Assembly (NCBI RefSeq): GCF_003601925.1
Contig: NZ_QZWH01000010.1
Coordinates: 1 to 64,000 of the forward strand
Direction: 5' to 3'
From: Buttiauxella izardii
Lineage (GTDB): Bacteria > Pseudomonadota > Gammaproteobacteria > Enterobacterales > Enterobacteriaceae
Length of the DNA stretch: 64,000 nucleotides
The notes beneath the pieces were generated by a model, which saw nothing but the letters and a program-made list of their open reading frames with translations, was not told the origin of the DNA and made no database searches. Positions 1-9,242 of this stretch are shown in pieces. Every line of letters starts with the position of its first letter. Position 1 is the first letter of the stretch. Made by a program: the position numbers and the translations under genes.

Positions 1-150
1 CCATCGGTGATGCCGATGCAGACGCTGACGGATTCCGTGATGCCAGTGTCAAACCTGACGCCGTCGGTGATGCCGATGCAAACACTCACGGATTCGGTTA
101 TGCCAGTGTCAAACCTGACGCCATCGGTGATGCCGATGTCAGATCTGACG
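1..150 (+). repeat. 60-bp in-frame tandem repeat in the surface-protein gene
   Basis: Bases 1-60 and 61-120 are near-identical 60-bp units and a third unit begins at 121 and diverges after about 20 bp. Each encodes a 20-residue segment made of two related decapeptides (MPMQTLTDSV and MPVSNLTPSV). The array continues to the window edge, so the full copy number is unknown. Confidence 0.9.
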
Positions 151-2727
151 CTGTCGACGAAGATAACCATAGATTCGCTCGAACCCATTGAAACTCCGGA
201 TTCAAATGAGACTTCCGGTTCTGTCACGCATGTGAATGGCGGCAGTCATTCGCCAGATGGATTCGATGTTCAGAACGGAAATATTACGGCGATTGGTTCA
301 AATGTGCATATCTGGTTGAGCGATGGCGATACCCGGCCCGAGTGCGCCAATCCTGACGATCAGATTAATTATTACCATGATGGCAACCCGAAAGGTGATG
401 GGGCGCATACGGATGTTTTTGTGGCGCACCCAGGCAGTGGATATACCACTCACCAGGGCGGAAACCAGCCAATTGATATTCAGCAGTATTTGAATGCTAT
501 TCACGGGGATGGGCAGCAAGCGGCTGGCAGTGGGCATTCGGATTACATTTTCCTGCCAGATAGAACAGGGCTGGACGATACCTACACCAACACGCAGGGC
601 AACAGTAACAACGCCAATGTTAACGTAAACACGCTGGATAATATTTCCATTGGCGGCAGCAATGGTGTTGATCATAACCTGAGTTTATCGGGCGTGAACG
701 GTATCGAAGGGATCATCTTTGGCGATGGTTCCCAGCCTTACCTGGCCAATAATCAGCGCACTGAGATAACGTCTACGCACGCGCCAGTAGGTGAGCCAGA
801 AGCCATGGTTAGCGGCACCGTCAGTGGTGATGTTGAAGCCGGTGACTCCGTTGATTTGCTGGTCAATGATCACATCTATCATGGCACGGTAGTGGAATTG
901 GCTGACGGCCATTTGGGCTACCACATTGCCGTAAAAGTCGCCGATATCAATGCCGGACACGAGGTTCATGCCACTTTAACGGCAACAGACGAAGCGGGTA
1001 ATCCGTTCACCGCAACAGCAGATCACACCTTCAATGTTGATGACGCCTCCGAGGGCAGCACCGAACTTGATGCCAGTACGGCTGCGAATGTTGATCTGGT
1101 TATTGACCCAGTGACGGGTGATGACGTCATCAATCACCATGAAAGCCAGGACAAGACCACCGATGTTAGCGGGACAGTGACGGGGGATGCCAGAGAAGGT
1201 GACGATGTCGTGGTGACGGTTGGTGGGGTTTCCTATGGCGGCCATCTGTTTATGCAAAACAGCGGTGAGCTGGGTTTCAGGATCCCCGTAAGTACCGGTT
1301 ATTTAGTTGCAGGACAGGGCGTTCACGTTCAGGTCACGACCACGGATGAAGCGGGTAATACCAAGATCTTAATGGAACAAGATCATACGGTTAAGATTGA
1401 CCTTGGTGCAGACGCCACGATCACTATCGATAACACCAACCCCGATGTGATCATGGATGAGGATGGCCATTCGACTTCCATGATTACAGGCGGAGTCAGC
1501 GGCGAAGCCAGGGTGGGGAATATTGTGCATTTGAATGTTCACGACAATGACTACACCGGCACGGTTGTTGATTTGGGTGACGGGCATTTGGGTTACCGTA
1601 TTCCGGTAAATACAGGGGATTTGGCAGCTGGATACTCTATCCGTGCCAGAATCGATGTCACTGATAATGCAGGGAATACCACCACGGCAACGGCTGAGCA
1701 TGCGATTACGCAAGACGTACCGGCCAGCGCTCCAACGCATAACGATGACGCAATCACGCATGACGCTCCAGTTGCCATGGAAAATCCCAATCCTGTCACT
1801 CATGTGAATGGGGGGAGCGGCTCTCCAGATGGCTTCGATGTTCAGGAGGGTAAAATTGTCGCAGTGGGTTCGAACGTGCATTTGTGGATCAGTGAAGGGG
1901 ATTTAATCCCCAAATGCGCGAATCCTGATGAACAGATAAAGCACTACGGCAATAATAATGGTGGCGGCAACCCGCAGGGCGATGGATCTCATACTGATAT
2001 TTTTGTGGTTCACCAGGGCAGCGGCTATTTGCAAGATGGCTCTCATCGAGAGTTGAATGCCATTAACGGAACGACGCAGCAAGTTGATAGTGGGCATAAA
2101 GACTATATTTTCGTGCAGGACGGAACCGAGTCTGATTACCACTTCTCATTTGGTAGCAATAACAATGCGAATAGCAACGTCAACACGCTGGAAAATGTCT
2201 CGGTGACAGGCACCAATAATGACGCAGGCCAGGGGTTGCATCTGCAAGGGGTAAACCATATCGAAGGCATTATTTTCGGGGATGGTAGCGCCCACACAGC
2301 GAATGATAGCCGCACGTCTATTGTTCACTCTGACTCACATCTCGAGGGAACCCAGACGCCGCCGGATGTCGATCACCATGCCCTGGCTAATTTGATAGAA
2401 AATACCGATAACATCTTCCATGCAGCTCCGTCGCCAGAGACCACCCTGCATCGTGAAATCTCGGCGGCTCCGGGTTGGCAACCTGAGCATCCGAGTGTTG
2501 GCGATACGGCTGAAAAGGTTAATTTAAGTGACCTGGCGCATGAACTTGAGAATGGCACGGATATCACAAGCCTGATTAAAGGTGCGGGGCAAGGTTCAGG
2601 AGAAGTGGCGCACACGGTGGCAGATGCGCATATCGTTTCGCCAGTGATGTCGGAACCTGCGGTAATAGATAGCGTGGCACACTCTTCATTTGACCATTTA
2701 TTGGCTAAACCAGAGCATCACTATTAA
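1..2727 (+). CDS. Ig-like repeat surface protein (adhesin-like), 5' end outside window
   Basis: The frame is open at the left edge, so only a C-terminal part of about 909 codons is seen; the GTG at 7 is probably not the true start. Order of parts (residues counted from base 7): a 20-residue Met/Ser/Thr-rich repeat (1-50), a module of about 173 residues beginning THVNGG and ending IEGIIFGDGS (about 73-245), three bacterial Ig-like repeats with TDEAGN or TDNAGN near their ends (about 262-345, 361-470, 472-570), a second copy of the first module (about 597-760), and an acidic His-rich tail. I see no membrane segment and no GGxGxD RTX repeats. Ig-like repeats of this kind occur in large secreted or surface adhesins; that role is inferred. 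It converges on the next gene with only 12 bp between stops. Confidence 0.75.
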   Translation, partial: PSVMPMQTLTDSVMPVSNLTPSVMPMQTLTDSVMPVSNLTPSVMPMSDLTLSTKITIDSLEPIETPDSNETSGSVTHVNGGSHSPDGFDVQNGNITAIGSNVHIWLSDGDTRPECANPDDQINYYHDGNPKGDGAHTDVFVAHPGSGYTTHQGGNQPIDIQQYLNAIHGDGQQAAGSGHSDYIFLPDRTGLDDTYTNTQGNSNNANVNVNTLDNISIGGSNGVDHNLSLSGVNGIEGIIFGDGSQPYLANNQRTEITSTHAPVGEPEAMVSGTVSGDVEAGDSVDLLVNDHIYHGTVVELADGHLGYHIAVKVADINAGHEVHATLTATDEAGNPFTATADHTFNVDDASEGSTELDASTAANVDLVIDPVTGDDVINHHESQDKTTDVSGTVTGDAREGDDVVVTVGGVSYGGHLFMQNSGELGFRIPVSTGYLVAGQGVHVQVTTTDEAGNTKILMEQDHTVKIDLGADATITIDNTNPDVIMDEDGHSTSMITGGVSGEARVGNIVHLNVHDNDYTGTVVDLGDGHLGYRIPVNTGDLAAGYSIRARIDVTDNAGNTTTATAEHAITQDVPASAPTHNDDAITHDAPVAMENPNPVTHVNGGSGSPDGFDVQEGKIVAVGSNVHLWISEGDLIPKCANPDEQIKHYGNNNGGGNPQGDGSHTDIFVVHQGSGYLQDGSHRELNAINGTTQQVDSGHKDYIFVQDGTESDYHFSFGSNNNANSNVNTLENVSVTGTNNDAGQGLHLQGVNHIEGIIFGDGSAHTANDSRTSIVHSDSHLEGTQTPPDVDHHALANLIENTDNIFHAAPSPETTLHREISAAPGWQPEHPSVGDTAEKVNLSDLAHELENGTDITSLIKGAGQGSGEVAHTVADAHIVSPVMSEPAVIDSVAHSSFDHLLAKPEHHY

Positions 2728-2739
2728 CCCGATTTTGAC

Positions 2740-3690
2740 TTAAAAACTCATTGCCAGGCCGATACCGTAACCCGTGGTGTTATCTCCAAACATGTAACGC
2801 GCAACCAGGCGGGTGCGCGTGACAAAAACATGATATTCGCTGCTATCAAGTTCCAGGCCCAGCCCCACCGATGACAAGCTATTAAAGCCCAGTTGCCCGC
2901 GTTGTTCGCCGAGATATTCCGTGTGAGCACCTTCCAGAACGTAGCGCAGCGGTTTTTTCAGGAGCGTCCAGTCGGAAATCGGCGCACGGCGGCGCAGGTA
3001 AATGCCGAGGTTTTCGGCGCTTGCCTGGCCCTGAACGGATTTTGAGGTGCTGCCAAAAGATTGCAGGCTCATGGCGGAGTAGCGCAGCTCAATATCAATA
3101 TCCTGCGGTTTGGAAAATAACTCATAATCGAGCATCAACGCGCCGCCGAGGCCATACGCATTGAGCCGCCCGCCGTCCAGAAACTTAAAGTCGTCGTCCA
3201 GGCGTTTTTCCACCACGTAAGTGCCGATGCGCAAATCGCTCGCCATAGTGCCTAACATCACATTGCCAATCGGGCGCAAGACCAGCTTTCCGCCCCATTG
3301 ATCGGTGTACAAATGAAAGTCCCAGCCAATGCCGCCGGTGGCCGTCAGGCTGTTCCATCGGGTAGGGATTTTGCGGGTTTCTTCACCGTTGGACAGTACA
3401 AATTGAGGGTCATAACGGCTGTAACTCATGGCCCCTTCGAGGTAAATCGGGAAGCTTTGGCTGAGCGTGGCGCCGCCGCCAAATTGGGTCATCGTCAGCG
3501 CGTTATTCTCGTTTGAGCCGCTATCGACATTCAGGTCGCTGGCGGTGACATCGGGCACCACTGTGTAACTCATGAGGCTGAGTACGGCGTCAGCACGATG
3601 TTTAAGGCGGCTGCCGTCTAAAGCAAAACAAAGCGGGCTGGCGAACAGTGCGGCCAGGACAATGAAAGTGCCAGGAAACGGAATTGTCAT
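2740..3690 (-). CDS. Outer-membrane beta-barrel protein (solitary autotransporter-barrel-like)
   Basis: A 316-residue protein with a Sec signal peptide (hydrophobic FIVLAALFASPLCFA, cleavage near residue 24) followed by alternating amphipathic strands and a C-terminal aromatic-ending strand (GYGIGLAMSF), the usual outer-membrane insertion signal. The pattern resembles the family described as solitary outer-membrane autotransporter beta-barrel; I assign it by general look, not by a catalytic motif. The ATG at 3690 gives the best signal peptide, although the AGGAGG upstream is about 14 nt away, farther than usual. It faces the surface-protein gene tail to tail; a functional link, such as surface display, is possible but not shown. 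Confidence 0.6.
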   Translation of the reverse strand: MTIPFPGTFIVLAALFASPLCFALDGSRLKHRADAVLSLMSYTVVPDVTASDLNVDSGSNENNALTMTQFGGGATLSQSFPIYLEGAMSYSRYDPQFVLSNGEETRKIPTRWNSLTATGGIGWDFHLYTDQWGGKLVLRPIGNVMLGTMASDLRIGTYVVEKRLDDDFKFLDGGRLNAYGLGGALMLDYELFSKPQDIDIELRYSAMSLQSFGSTSKSVQGQASAENLGIYLRRRAPISDWTLLKKPLRYVLEGAHTEYLGEQRGQLGFNSLSSVGLGLELDSSEYHVFVTRTRLVARYMFGDNTTGYGIGLAMSF

Positions 3691-3738
3691 AAGTTACTCA
3701 TCGCCTCCTGATTGCTGAGAAATTTAGCGTTTGTCTTT

Positions 3739-3812
3739 GTCGGATGACGCTGCGCTTATCCGACCTACGGGCTGGGTTTTGTAGGGTGGATAAGCGCCAG
3801 TGTCATCCACCG
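3739..3812. repeat. Two REP-type palindromes in opposite orientation
   Basis: The unit TGTCGGATGACGCTGCGCTT followed by ATCCGACCTAC (3739-3768) forms a hairpin, and a second, inverted unit (GTAGGGTGGATAAGCG...CATCCACC) follows at 3781-3812. Similar units occur at 8482, 10012, 34255, 56802 and 56861. This pair lies upstream of the barrel gene and at the 3' end of the FadL-like gene. Confidence 0.85.
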
Positions 3813-3849
3813 TTTACCCCGCTCGTGGGCGTTACACCGGGCTTTAATT

Positions 3850-5034
3850 TTAGAACTGATAACTGTAGTTCACGCTCGCAAACCAAAGATAAGGATGGTC
3901 ATAGCTTCCTTTTAGGGTCTCTGGTGTCTGGGTTTTGGATGACTGCATATGCAGATATTCCACGGCAAACCCAATGTTGCTGGCCTGGGTTAACTGATAC
4001 TGTGCGCCAGTCGCGAAGCGCCATTCATCGCCCGTTGGGATAGTCATCGCGACATTGCCCTGGTCTTTATACGGCGTGCTGTCAAATGCCACACCCGCAT
4101 TCAAGCGCCAGACATCGGTCGGACGATACTGCACACCCAGCGCCGTGTGCCAGGTGTCTTTCATACGGCTGGATTTATCCAGCGGCTGGCCGACAACGGT
4201 AACTTGCGGTGCGCCAAATCGGCTCCAGTCCTGCCAGCCTAAATCCCCCATTACCGACCACTGTTTATTAATGTCATGCACCAGGCTCAACATAATTTGT
4301 TGCGGCGCATAGACTTGCGCGGTCAGTGGCAGGTCATATTGCACGTTTGGCAGGTTCGGGAAACGCGCTTTACCGTCGATGCTGAAATCGTATTTAGTTT
4401 CACTATTCCAGGTCACGCCCGCGCGCGTCTGGTCGGTTAACTGCATCAATAAACCCAGGCGGTAGCTCATCGCCCAGTCGTGATCTTTTTGCTTCTCGTC
4501 GGCACCATCGACATTGCGGGTGAGCGACAGGAAACCGTAGTTAATATTGGCAGACGCGCCCACGGACACGCGGTCACTCAATTTATAGGCCAGAGAAGGG
4601 CTGAGGGTCATCGCCAGCAGGGCGCTCTTCTTGATCAGGCGGTCGCCTTCCCAGTTGCCAAAATCCACCCCCAAACCGTAGTTGCCATACATCCCGATAC
4701 CCGCATACAGGTCGTCATTAATTTTCTGGCTATAGAACCCGCTGGCATTGGGCATCACGTCCAGGACATTGCCAGGACTGCGCTGTGAAGAATCATCCAG
4801 TTGGTAATTGATATCGCCGCCCAGCGCTTGCAGGCCGCCGGTCACCATATGGTCGGGCAGACGCGTCATGCCTGCGGGGTTGGTCACGATGGTGGACGCA
4901 TCTCCCGCACGCGCGGCTTGCCCGGCACCCGCAAGCGCGGTGTCTTCTGTACCGATTTCATAAAAATAGAGCGCGCTAGCATGGGTGAGCGAAGAGAGTA
5001 AAAGCCCGGAGCAGAGGATGGCGATTTTCTTCAT
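3850..5034 (-). CDS. FadL/OmpP1-family outer-membrane channel, not the housekeeping FadL
   Basis: 394 residues with a Sec signal peptide (cleavage after THA, about residue 19), then the family-typical N-terminal plug region (GAGQAARAGDASTIVTNPAG, about residues 36-55) and a long beta-barrel ending in the aromatic strand SVNYSYQF. Members of this family pass hydrophobic compounds across the outer membrane. It is clearly separate from the true fadL at 40173 (low visible identity, different loops). It is divergent from a pair of DUF1254/DUF1214 exported proteins over a 440-bp gap, which suggests a shared role in handling a hydrophobic substrate; the substrate is unknown. Confidence 0.8.
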   Translation of the reverse strand: MKKIAILCSGLLLSSLTHASALYFYEIGTEDTALAGAGQAARAGDASTIVTNPAGMTRLPDHMVTGGLQALGGDINYQLDDSSQRSPGNVLDVMPNASGFYSQKINDDLYAGIGMYGNYGLGVDFGNWEGDRLIKKSALLAMTLSPSLAYKLSDRVSVGASANINYGFLSLTRNVDGADEKQKDHDWAMSYRLGLLMQLTDQTRAGVTWNSETKYDFSIDGKARFPNLPNVQYDLPLTAQVYAPQQIMLSLVHDINKQWSVMGDLGWQDWSRFGAPQVTVVGQPLDKSSRMKDTWHTALGVQYRPTDVWRLNAGVAFDSTPYKDQGNVAMTIPTGDEWRFATGAQYQLTQASNIGFAVEYLHMQSSKTQTPETLKGSYDHPYLWFASVNYSYQF

Positions 5035-5474
5035 TGGCCTGCTGCCTTGCTCTTATTAAGAGTCGGTGTCGGTTGGTTCATTATTATCTCCATCTTTACC
5101 AGGGGTGTTGAATCGCCATGCTCAGGATGTTTCGGAATATGACAAATATAGATGCAGTTGCTTCAAAGCGTTGAGTTTCTTCAGGCTAAAAAGAGGGAAT
5201 AAGCATCCGCGCAAATTTTTGAGGGCGCGAGGTTACTGAATCGAGGGGTTTTAAAGGGGGCAATAAGTGCTTTGGGGAATGAAGAACCGTTTAAAATTAA
5301 ATGTATTTTTTAAAATTCTTAAACGGATTTGCAGGAACACTGTGCAATGCTTAATAACCGACAGACATAGCAATACAGTGAGTGCGGATATTTTGTCCCG
5401 CAGGTTAAAACTCTATTAGCAGCTACACTGGAACTATAAATTTATCGTCATTCATCATTTCTTTGAGAGATAAC
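5035..5474. promoter_or_regulatory. Divergent intergenic region, A+T-rich, with an inverted repeat
   Basis: 440 bp without a gene between the divergent FadL-like and DUF1254/DUF1214 genes. At 5287-5294 and 5319-5326 lie the arms CCGTTTAA and TTAAACGG, separated by a 24-bp A+T-rich spacer; this could be an operator or a hairpin. Promoters for both directions must lie here but I cannot fix their -10/-35 boxes with confidence. Confidence 0.4.
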
Positions 5475-6998
5475 ATGGCTTTAACGCGCAGAGAATTTTA
5501 TAAACTCGCCTTGGGTTCAGCAGTAGGCCTGGCCGTTCTTAAGCACTCCTCCCTGGCACTTGCGGATTCACGCCAACTCCCCATTTCTTTAAAGCAAGGC
5601 GCTGGTGATAAAGGGGAAACGCTGGGTGGGCTTCCGCCTGCGAATTCCACCTGTTCGGTCACTGACTTTGATTATCAAATCAAGTACCAGCGGGCTTTCG
5701 AAGCGGTGTTGTGCTACATGCCTGCGGTTGCGATTTACAGTTTTCGCCGCGCGGCATTTGAAAATTTGGGGCTAAAAGATAATGACATTATTGCCTACTC
5801 AGCCCCGGCAACCCCTAAGCTTGAAGCCATTACTGCCAACAGCACCACGCCTTATATCACCGCTTTTACCGACTTGCGCAACGGGCCGGTTGTTCTGGAA
5901 TTACCCGCAGCGGGAAGGGATGGCAGCCTGTACGGGCAGATTGTGGATGCCTGGCAATTCACCATTGCCGACGTTGGCCCGGCGGGGCTTGATAAGGGCA
6001 AAGGCGGTAAGTTTTTATTAACTCCACCAGGCTATAAAGAGGCCGTGCCGCCGGGTTATATCCATATTCCGTCGCCTAATTACCGCGTTGCCTTCGCTTT
6101 CCGTTCCGTACCTGTTGCCGGCAAAACGGCGCAAGATGCTTACCATTATTCGAAACGCCTGCGGATGTACTCTTTATCGCAAGCGGGTTCACCGCCCACG
6201 CAGCGCTTTGTCGACCCCATTAATGACCGTTACCCGACGCTGCCGTATTACGATGAGCGACATTTCAAAGATCTGCATGCGATAGCCAGCGTAGAGCCTG
6301 TCCGGGAACAGGACAAAATCATGATGGGCATGCTTTCTTCGCTGGGTATTAAGCAAGGCGAGGCTTTTAATCCCGACGAGAAAACCATAAAAGCATTACG
6401 TCAGGCGGCCATTGATGCCTGGTTTTATCTGCAAAACTGGTTCGATAATATTCCAAAAGACAAGCTGTACTGGTCTGACAGGCATTATGCGTCTCTGCTA
6501 ATGGCAGATAAAAATAAAACATTCACCTTCGTCTACGACGATAAGACTGACATTATTGAACGGGCCGCAGAGTATTTCTGGTGTACTTACATGCCGAAAG
6601 AACTGACTGACTCCCCAGCCACACAATATTTAATGTCGATGGCGGATAATAATGGCAACCTGCTCGAAGCGGGTAAGCTCTATAAAATTAATATCCCCGC
6701 AAAAATGCCAGTTAAACAATTCTGGGCATTAACCGTTTATAACCGCGACACCATGTCCTTTATTTACAGCCCATCAGAAAGAACCACCTTGTCCTCGTAT
6801 GACCTGGAAAAAATGAAAAAAGAGGCCGATGGCAGCGTCAATATTTACGTCGGGCCGCAAGCCCCTCAGGAACTGGAAAATAACTGGATACCCACCAGTG
6901 GGAAGCGTCCATTACCGGCGATGCGCTTTTATGGCCCAACTGAAGAACTCAATAACAAAACGTTTAAGTTGAATGACTTCGAGTTAGTCAGCCTGTGA
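5475..6998 (+). CDS. DUF1254/DUF1214 protein with a Tat signal
   Basis: The 507-residue product starts at the ATG at 5475 behind GAGAGATAAC; an in-frame TTG at 5463 is less likely. The N-terminus MALTRREFYKLALGSAVGLA contains TRREFYK, a good twin-arginine motif before a hydrophobic core, so export by Tat is expected. The middle carries the DUF1254 region (about residues 70-215) and the C-terminal 130 residues look like DUF1214 (FWALTVYNRDTMSFIY, then YVGPQAP). The biochemical function of these families is not established. It is followed 52 bp later by a paralogue, and divergent from a FadL-type channel. Confidence 0.8.
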   Translation: MALTRREFYKLALGSAVGLAVLKHSSLALADSRQLPISLKQGAGDKGETLGGLPPANSTCSVTDFDYQIKYQRAFEAVLCYMPAVAIYSFRRAAFENLGLKDNDIIAYSAPATPKLEAITANSTTPYITAFTDLRNGPVVLELPAAGRDGSLYGQIVDAWQFTIADVGPAGLDKGKGGKFLLTPPGYKEAVPPGYIHIPSPNYRVAFAFRSVPVAGKTAQDAYHYSKRLRMYSLSQAGSPPTQRFVDPINDRYPTLPYYDERHFKDLHAIASVEPVREQDKIMMGMLSSLGIKQGEAFNPDEKTIKALRQAAIDAWFYLQNWFDNIPKDKLYWSDRHYASLLMADKNKTFTFVYDDKTDIIERAAEYFWCTYMPKELTDSPATQYLMSMADNNGNLLEAGKLYKINIPAKMPVKQFWALTVYNRDTMSFIYSPSERTTLSSYDLEKMKKEADGSVNIYVGPQAPQELENNWIPTSGKRPLPAMRFYGPTEELNNKTFKLNDFELVSL

Positions 6999-7050
6999 TT
7001 CATGTAAAACCCAGACATGACCGAACATTTTTAGCCGAAAGGAAACATCC

Positions 7051-8469
7051 ATGATTAGTCTAAAACCCTTAGCCAAAGCGCTGCTGCTAACCGGGTTGCT
7101 CGGTGCCTCTTCCTTCACGCTGGCACAAACCCAGGCGCAGACCTGGCATGATCCATTGCTCACATTGCAGGGCACGCCGGACGTGGTTAATAAAGGCCTT
7201 GATGTTGACGGTTACAGCTCGGCAATTTCTGCCTGGAGCTGGGGATATCCGATCGTGCGCATGGAACAAGTGGTGCGTGATTACACCAACGTGCCGTCAC
7301 CCAAACCGGCAACCAGCTACCGCGCCCAACTGAATCAGATTGGCTGGGCGACAGAACTTGCGACACCTGACGCAAAAGATATGCCGACCGCCAACAACGA
7401 CACGCTGTATATGAGCGCAGTGGTCAAGCTGGATGAGCCTTACATCCTCACCGTTCCTGATACGCAGGATCGCTATTACGTGGTTGATGTATTCGACATG
7501 TGGCAGGAGCTGGAGCATTACATCGGCAGAAGAACCACCGGTACGCAGGCGGGGAAATTCGTTTTAGTCCCACCAGGCTGGAAAGGTGAGCTGCCCGCTG
7601 ATGCGAAAGTCCTGAATGTTTCGACCAACAAAATCTGGCTGTGGGGGCGTTTGCGCGTCAAGCAGGGCGAAGACATGGCCCCTCTGCACAAGCTACAAAA
7701 TGAATTTAAGCTGACTTCGCTGAGCGGAAAAGTGTATTCCGACACACTGCCGCCGCTGCCTGAATTGAAAAATGACGGCCTTGATTTCTTCCGTCTGTTA
7801 GCCGCAGCGCTAAAAGAAAACCCGGTTAAACCTGAAGATAAAGGTTTATTCGGCCAGTTCAGCCGAATTGGCCTGACCGACAGCGGATTCAATCCTGAAC
7901 ATGTGCCGCAGGTGATGATTGATGGCGTGAAGCGTGGCCTGGCGGATGCGCCAAACGTAGCGGCTTCAACGTTGACCAGCACCTCCGAAGACCGAAACGG
8001 CTGGAGTTACGTGCGGGGGCTGGATTCCTTTGGCTATAACTACCCATTGCGCGCGCTGGTTTCCGGGCCGTATCTCGGTGGACAAGGTGAAAAAGAAGCC
8101 GTTTACCCGATTCGCTATAACGACAGCGAGAATCAGCCGCTGACAGGGGCGAATAATTACACCATCAAGCTGCCGAGCGAGCCGCCGGTGAACGCGTTCT
8201 GGTCAATCACCATGTACGATGCCAAAACTAAAATGCTCGTTAACAATGAGCTAAATCGCTACAAAGTAGGCACCGACACGGAAGGACTAGTTAAGGGAAG
8301 CGATGGCAGTATCACTATCTCGCTTAGCCACAAAAAACCTACCGATCCGAAGGTAAATTGGTTACCGGCACCTGAGGGTAATTTCTACCTGCTGTTCCGT
8401 ATGTACCAGCCGAAGGATGCCGTCATGAAGAATGAATGGAAGCTCCCGCAGGTGACAAAAAGTCAGTAA
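7051..8469 (+). CDS. DUF1254/DUF1214 protein with a Sec signal
   Basis: 472 residues, ATG at 7051 behind a good AAAGGAAAC ribosome site. A classical Sec signal peptide (hydrophobic LLTGLLGASSFTLAQ, cleavage about residue 25) replaces the Tat signal of the upstream paralogue. DUF1254 covers about residues 60-200 (LYMSAVVKLDEPYIL, then YYVVDVFDMW), DUF1214 the C-terminal part (FWSITMYDAKTKMLVNN). The two genes form an operon (52-bp gap) ending at the terminator at 8523. Both products should be periplasmic but use different export routes. Function unknown. Confidence 0.8.
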   Translation: MISLKPLAKALLLTGLLGASSFTLAQTQAQTWHDPLLTLQGTPDVVNKGLDVDGYSSAISAWSWGYPIVRMEQVVRDYTNVPSPKPATSYRAQLNQIGWATELATPDAKDMPTANNDTLYMSAVVKLDEPYILTVPDTQDRYYVVDVFDMWQELEHYIGRRTTGTQAGKFVLVPPGWKGELPADAKVLNVSTNKIWLWGRLRVKQGEDMAPLHKLQNEFKLTSLSGKVYSDTLPPLPELKNDGLDFFRLLAAALKENPVKPEDKGLFGQFSRIGLTDSGFNPEHVPQVMIDGVKRGLADAPNVAASTLTSTSEDRNGWSYVRGLDSFGYNYPLRALVSGPYLGGQGEKEAVYPIRYNDSENQPLTGANNYTIKLPSEPPVNAFWSITMYDAKTKMLVNNELNRYKVGTDTEGLVKGSDGSITISLSHKKPTDPKVNWLPAPEGNFYLLFRMYQPKDAVMKNEWKLPQVTKSQ

Positions 8470-8481
8470 AAATAACCGGTT

Positions 8482-8513
8482 GTAGGTCGGATAAGCGCGA
8501 GCGTCATCCGACA
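8482..8513. repeat. REP-type palindrome
   Basis: GTAGGTCGGATAAGCGCGAG followed by CGTCATCCGACA, a single imperfect hairpin just after the second DUF1254/DUF1214 gene. Confidence 0.85.
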
Positions 8514-8522
8514 ACACTGCAA

Positions 8523-8562
8523 TAAAAGGGCAACAGGTAAAACCGTTGCCCTTTTATTTTTT
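8523..8562. terminator. Bidirectional intrinsic terminator
   Basis: AAAAGGGCAAC and GTTGCCCTTTT form an 11-bp stem around AGGTAAAACC, followed by ATTTTTTT. It can end the plus-strand DUF operon and, read the other way with the leading A-run, transcripts from yaiL. Confidence 0.85.
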
Positions 8563-8628
8563 TGCAGCATCTGCTTTAAGCCGAATATTCAATCTCTACC
8601 TGACACGATAATTACCTGAGCGGAAGGA

Positions 8629-9168
8629 TTACCACATCAGATCGTCAGGCACGACGAAATCTGCATACGGATCTTCTTCGTCTTTAGTTTCCTGGCTCTG
8701 TTCGCAACTTAATACAATGCTGCCTGGATCGCGCTGGGCAATTTTATCGGCCACGATAGATGGGATAATGGCGTATTCGCCTTCAGGTTTACTATCAGTC
8801 ACCAGACGAGCAATGGCGAGACGGCCACTGATCAGCTGAGCCTGAGTTGTTTTATCCACATCTATTTTTTTAATCAGATTATTATCAGTGAAGTTGTAAG
8901 CAATATTCCCTTTTGAAATGACGATTCGGTTCATTTCAATAAGTTGTTTTACTTGAGCCTTATATTCTTTCGATAAAGCCGCTTGCTTTTGTTGTTCGCT
9001 TAATTGCTTATCACGTTCGATTTGCGCTTTTTTATTTTCTTCTACGGCTTCTCTTGCCTCACGAGCCTGAACGCGTGATTTTTTAGCCGTTCTCTGCACC
9101 TTAGCGACTTTTTTACTGCTGACTAAGCCAGCTTTGAGCATCTGCTCTTGTAATGTGAGTTTTGTCAT
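8629..9168 (-). CDS. yaiL: DUF2058 protein YaiL
   Basis: 179 residues with the usual layout of the DUF2058 (nucleoprotein/polynucleotide-associated) family: a basic N-terminus MTKLTLQEQMLKAGLVS, a long charged Lys/Arg/Glu helix (about residues 20-75, probably coiled coil), and a compact C-terminal domain from NRIVISKGNIAYNF to DDLMW. The match to E. coli YaiL is recognised from memory over its whole length. In E. coli yaiL sits in a different neighbourhood, so its place here beside the argW integration hot spot is a local rearrangement. Biochemical function is not established. Confidence 0.85.
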   Translation of the reverse strand: MTKLTLQEQMLKAGLVSSKKVAKVQRTAKKSRVQAREAREAVEENKKAQIERDKQLSEQQKQAALSKEYKAQVKQLIEMNRIVISKGNIAYNFTDNNLIKKIDVDKTTQAQLISGRLAIARLVTDSKPEGEYAIIPSIVADKIAQRDPGSIVLSCEQSQETKDEEDPYADFVVPDDLMW

Positions 9169-9242
9169 TTTCGTTTCAGAAACCTATGAAATAGTGCCTG
9201 GGATTATACCTGCAATTGTAGAGGCTGTGCCAGACAACCGAC

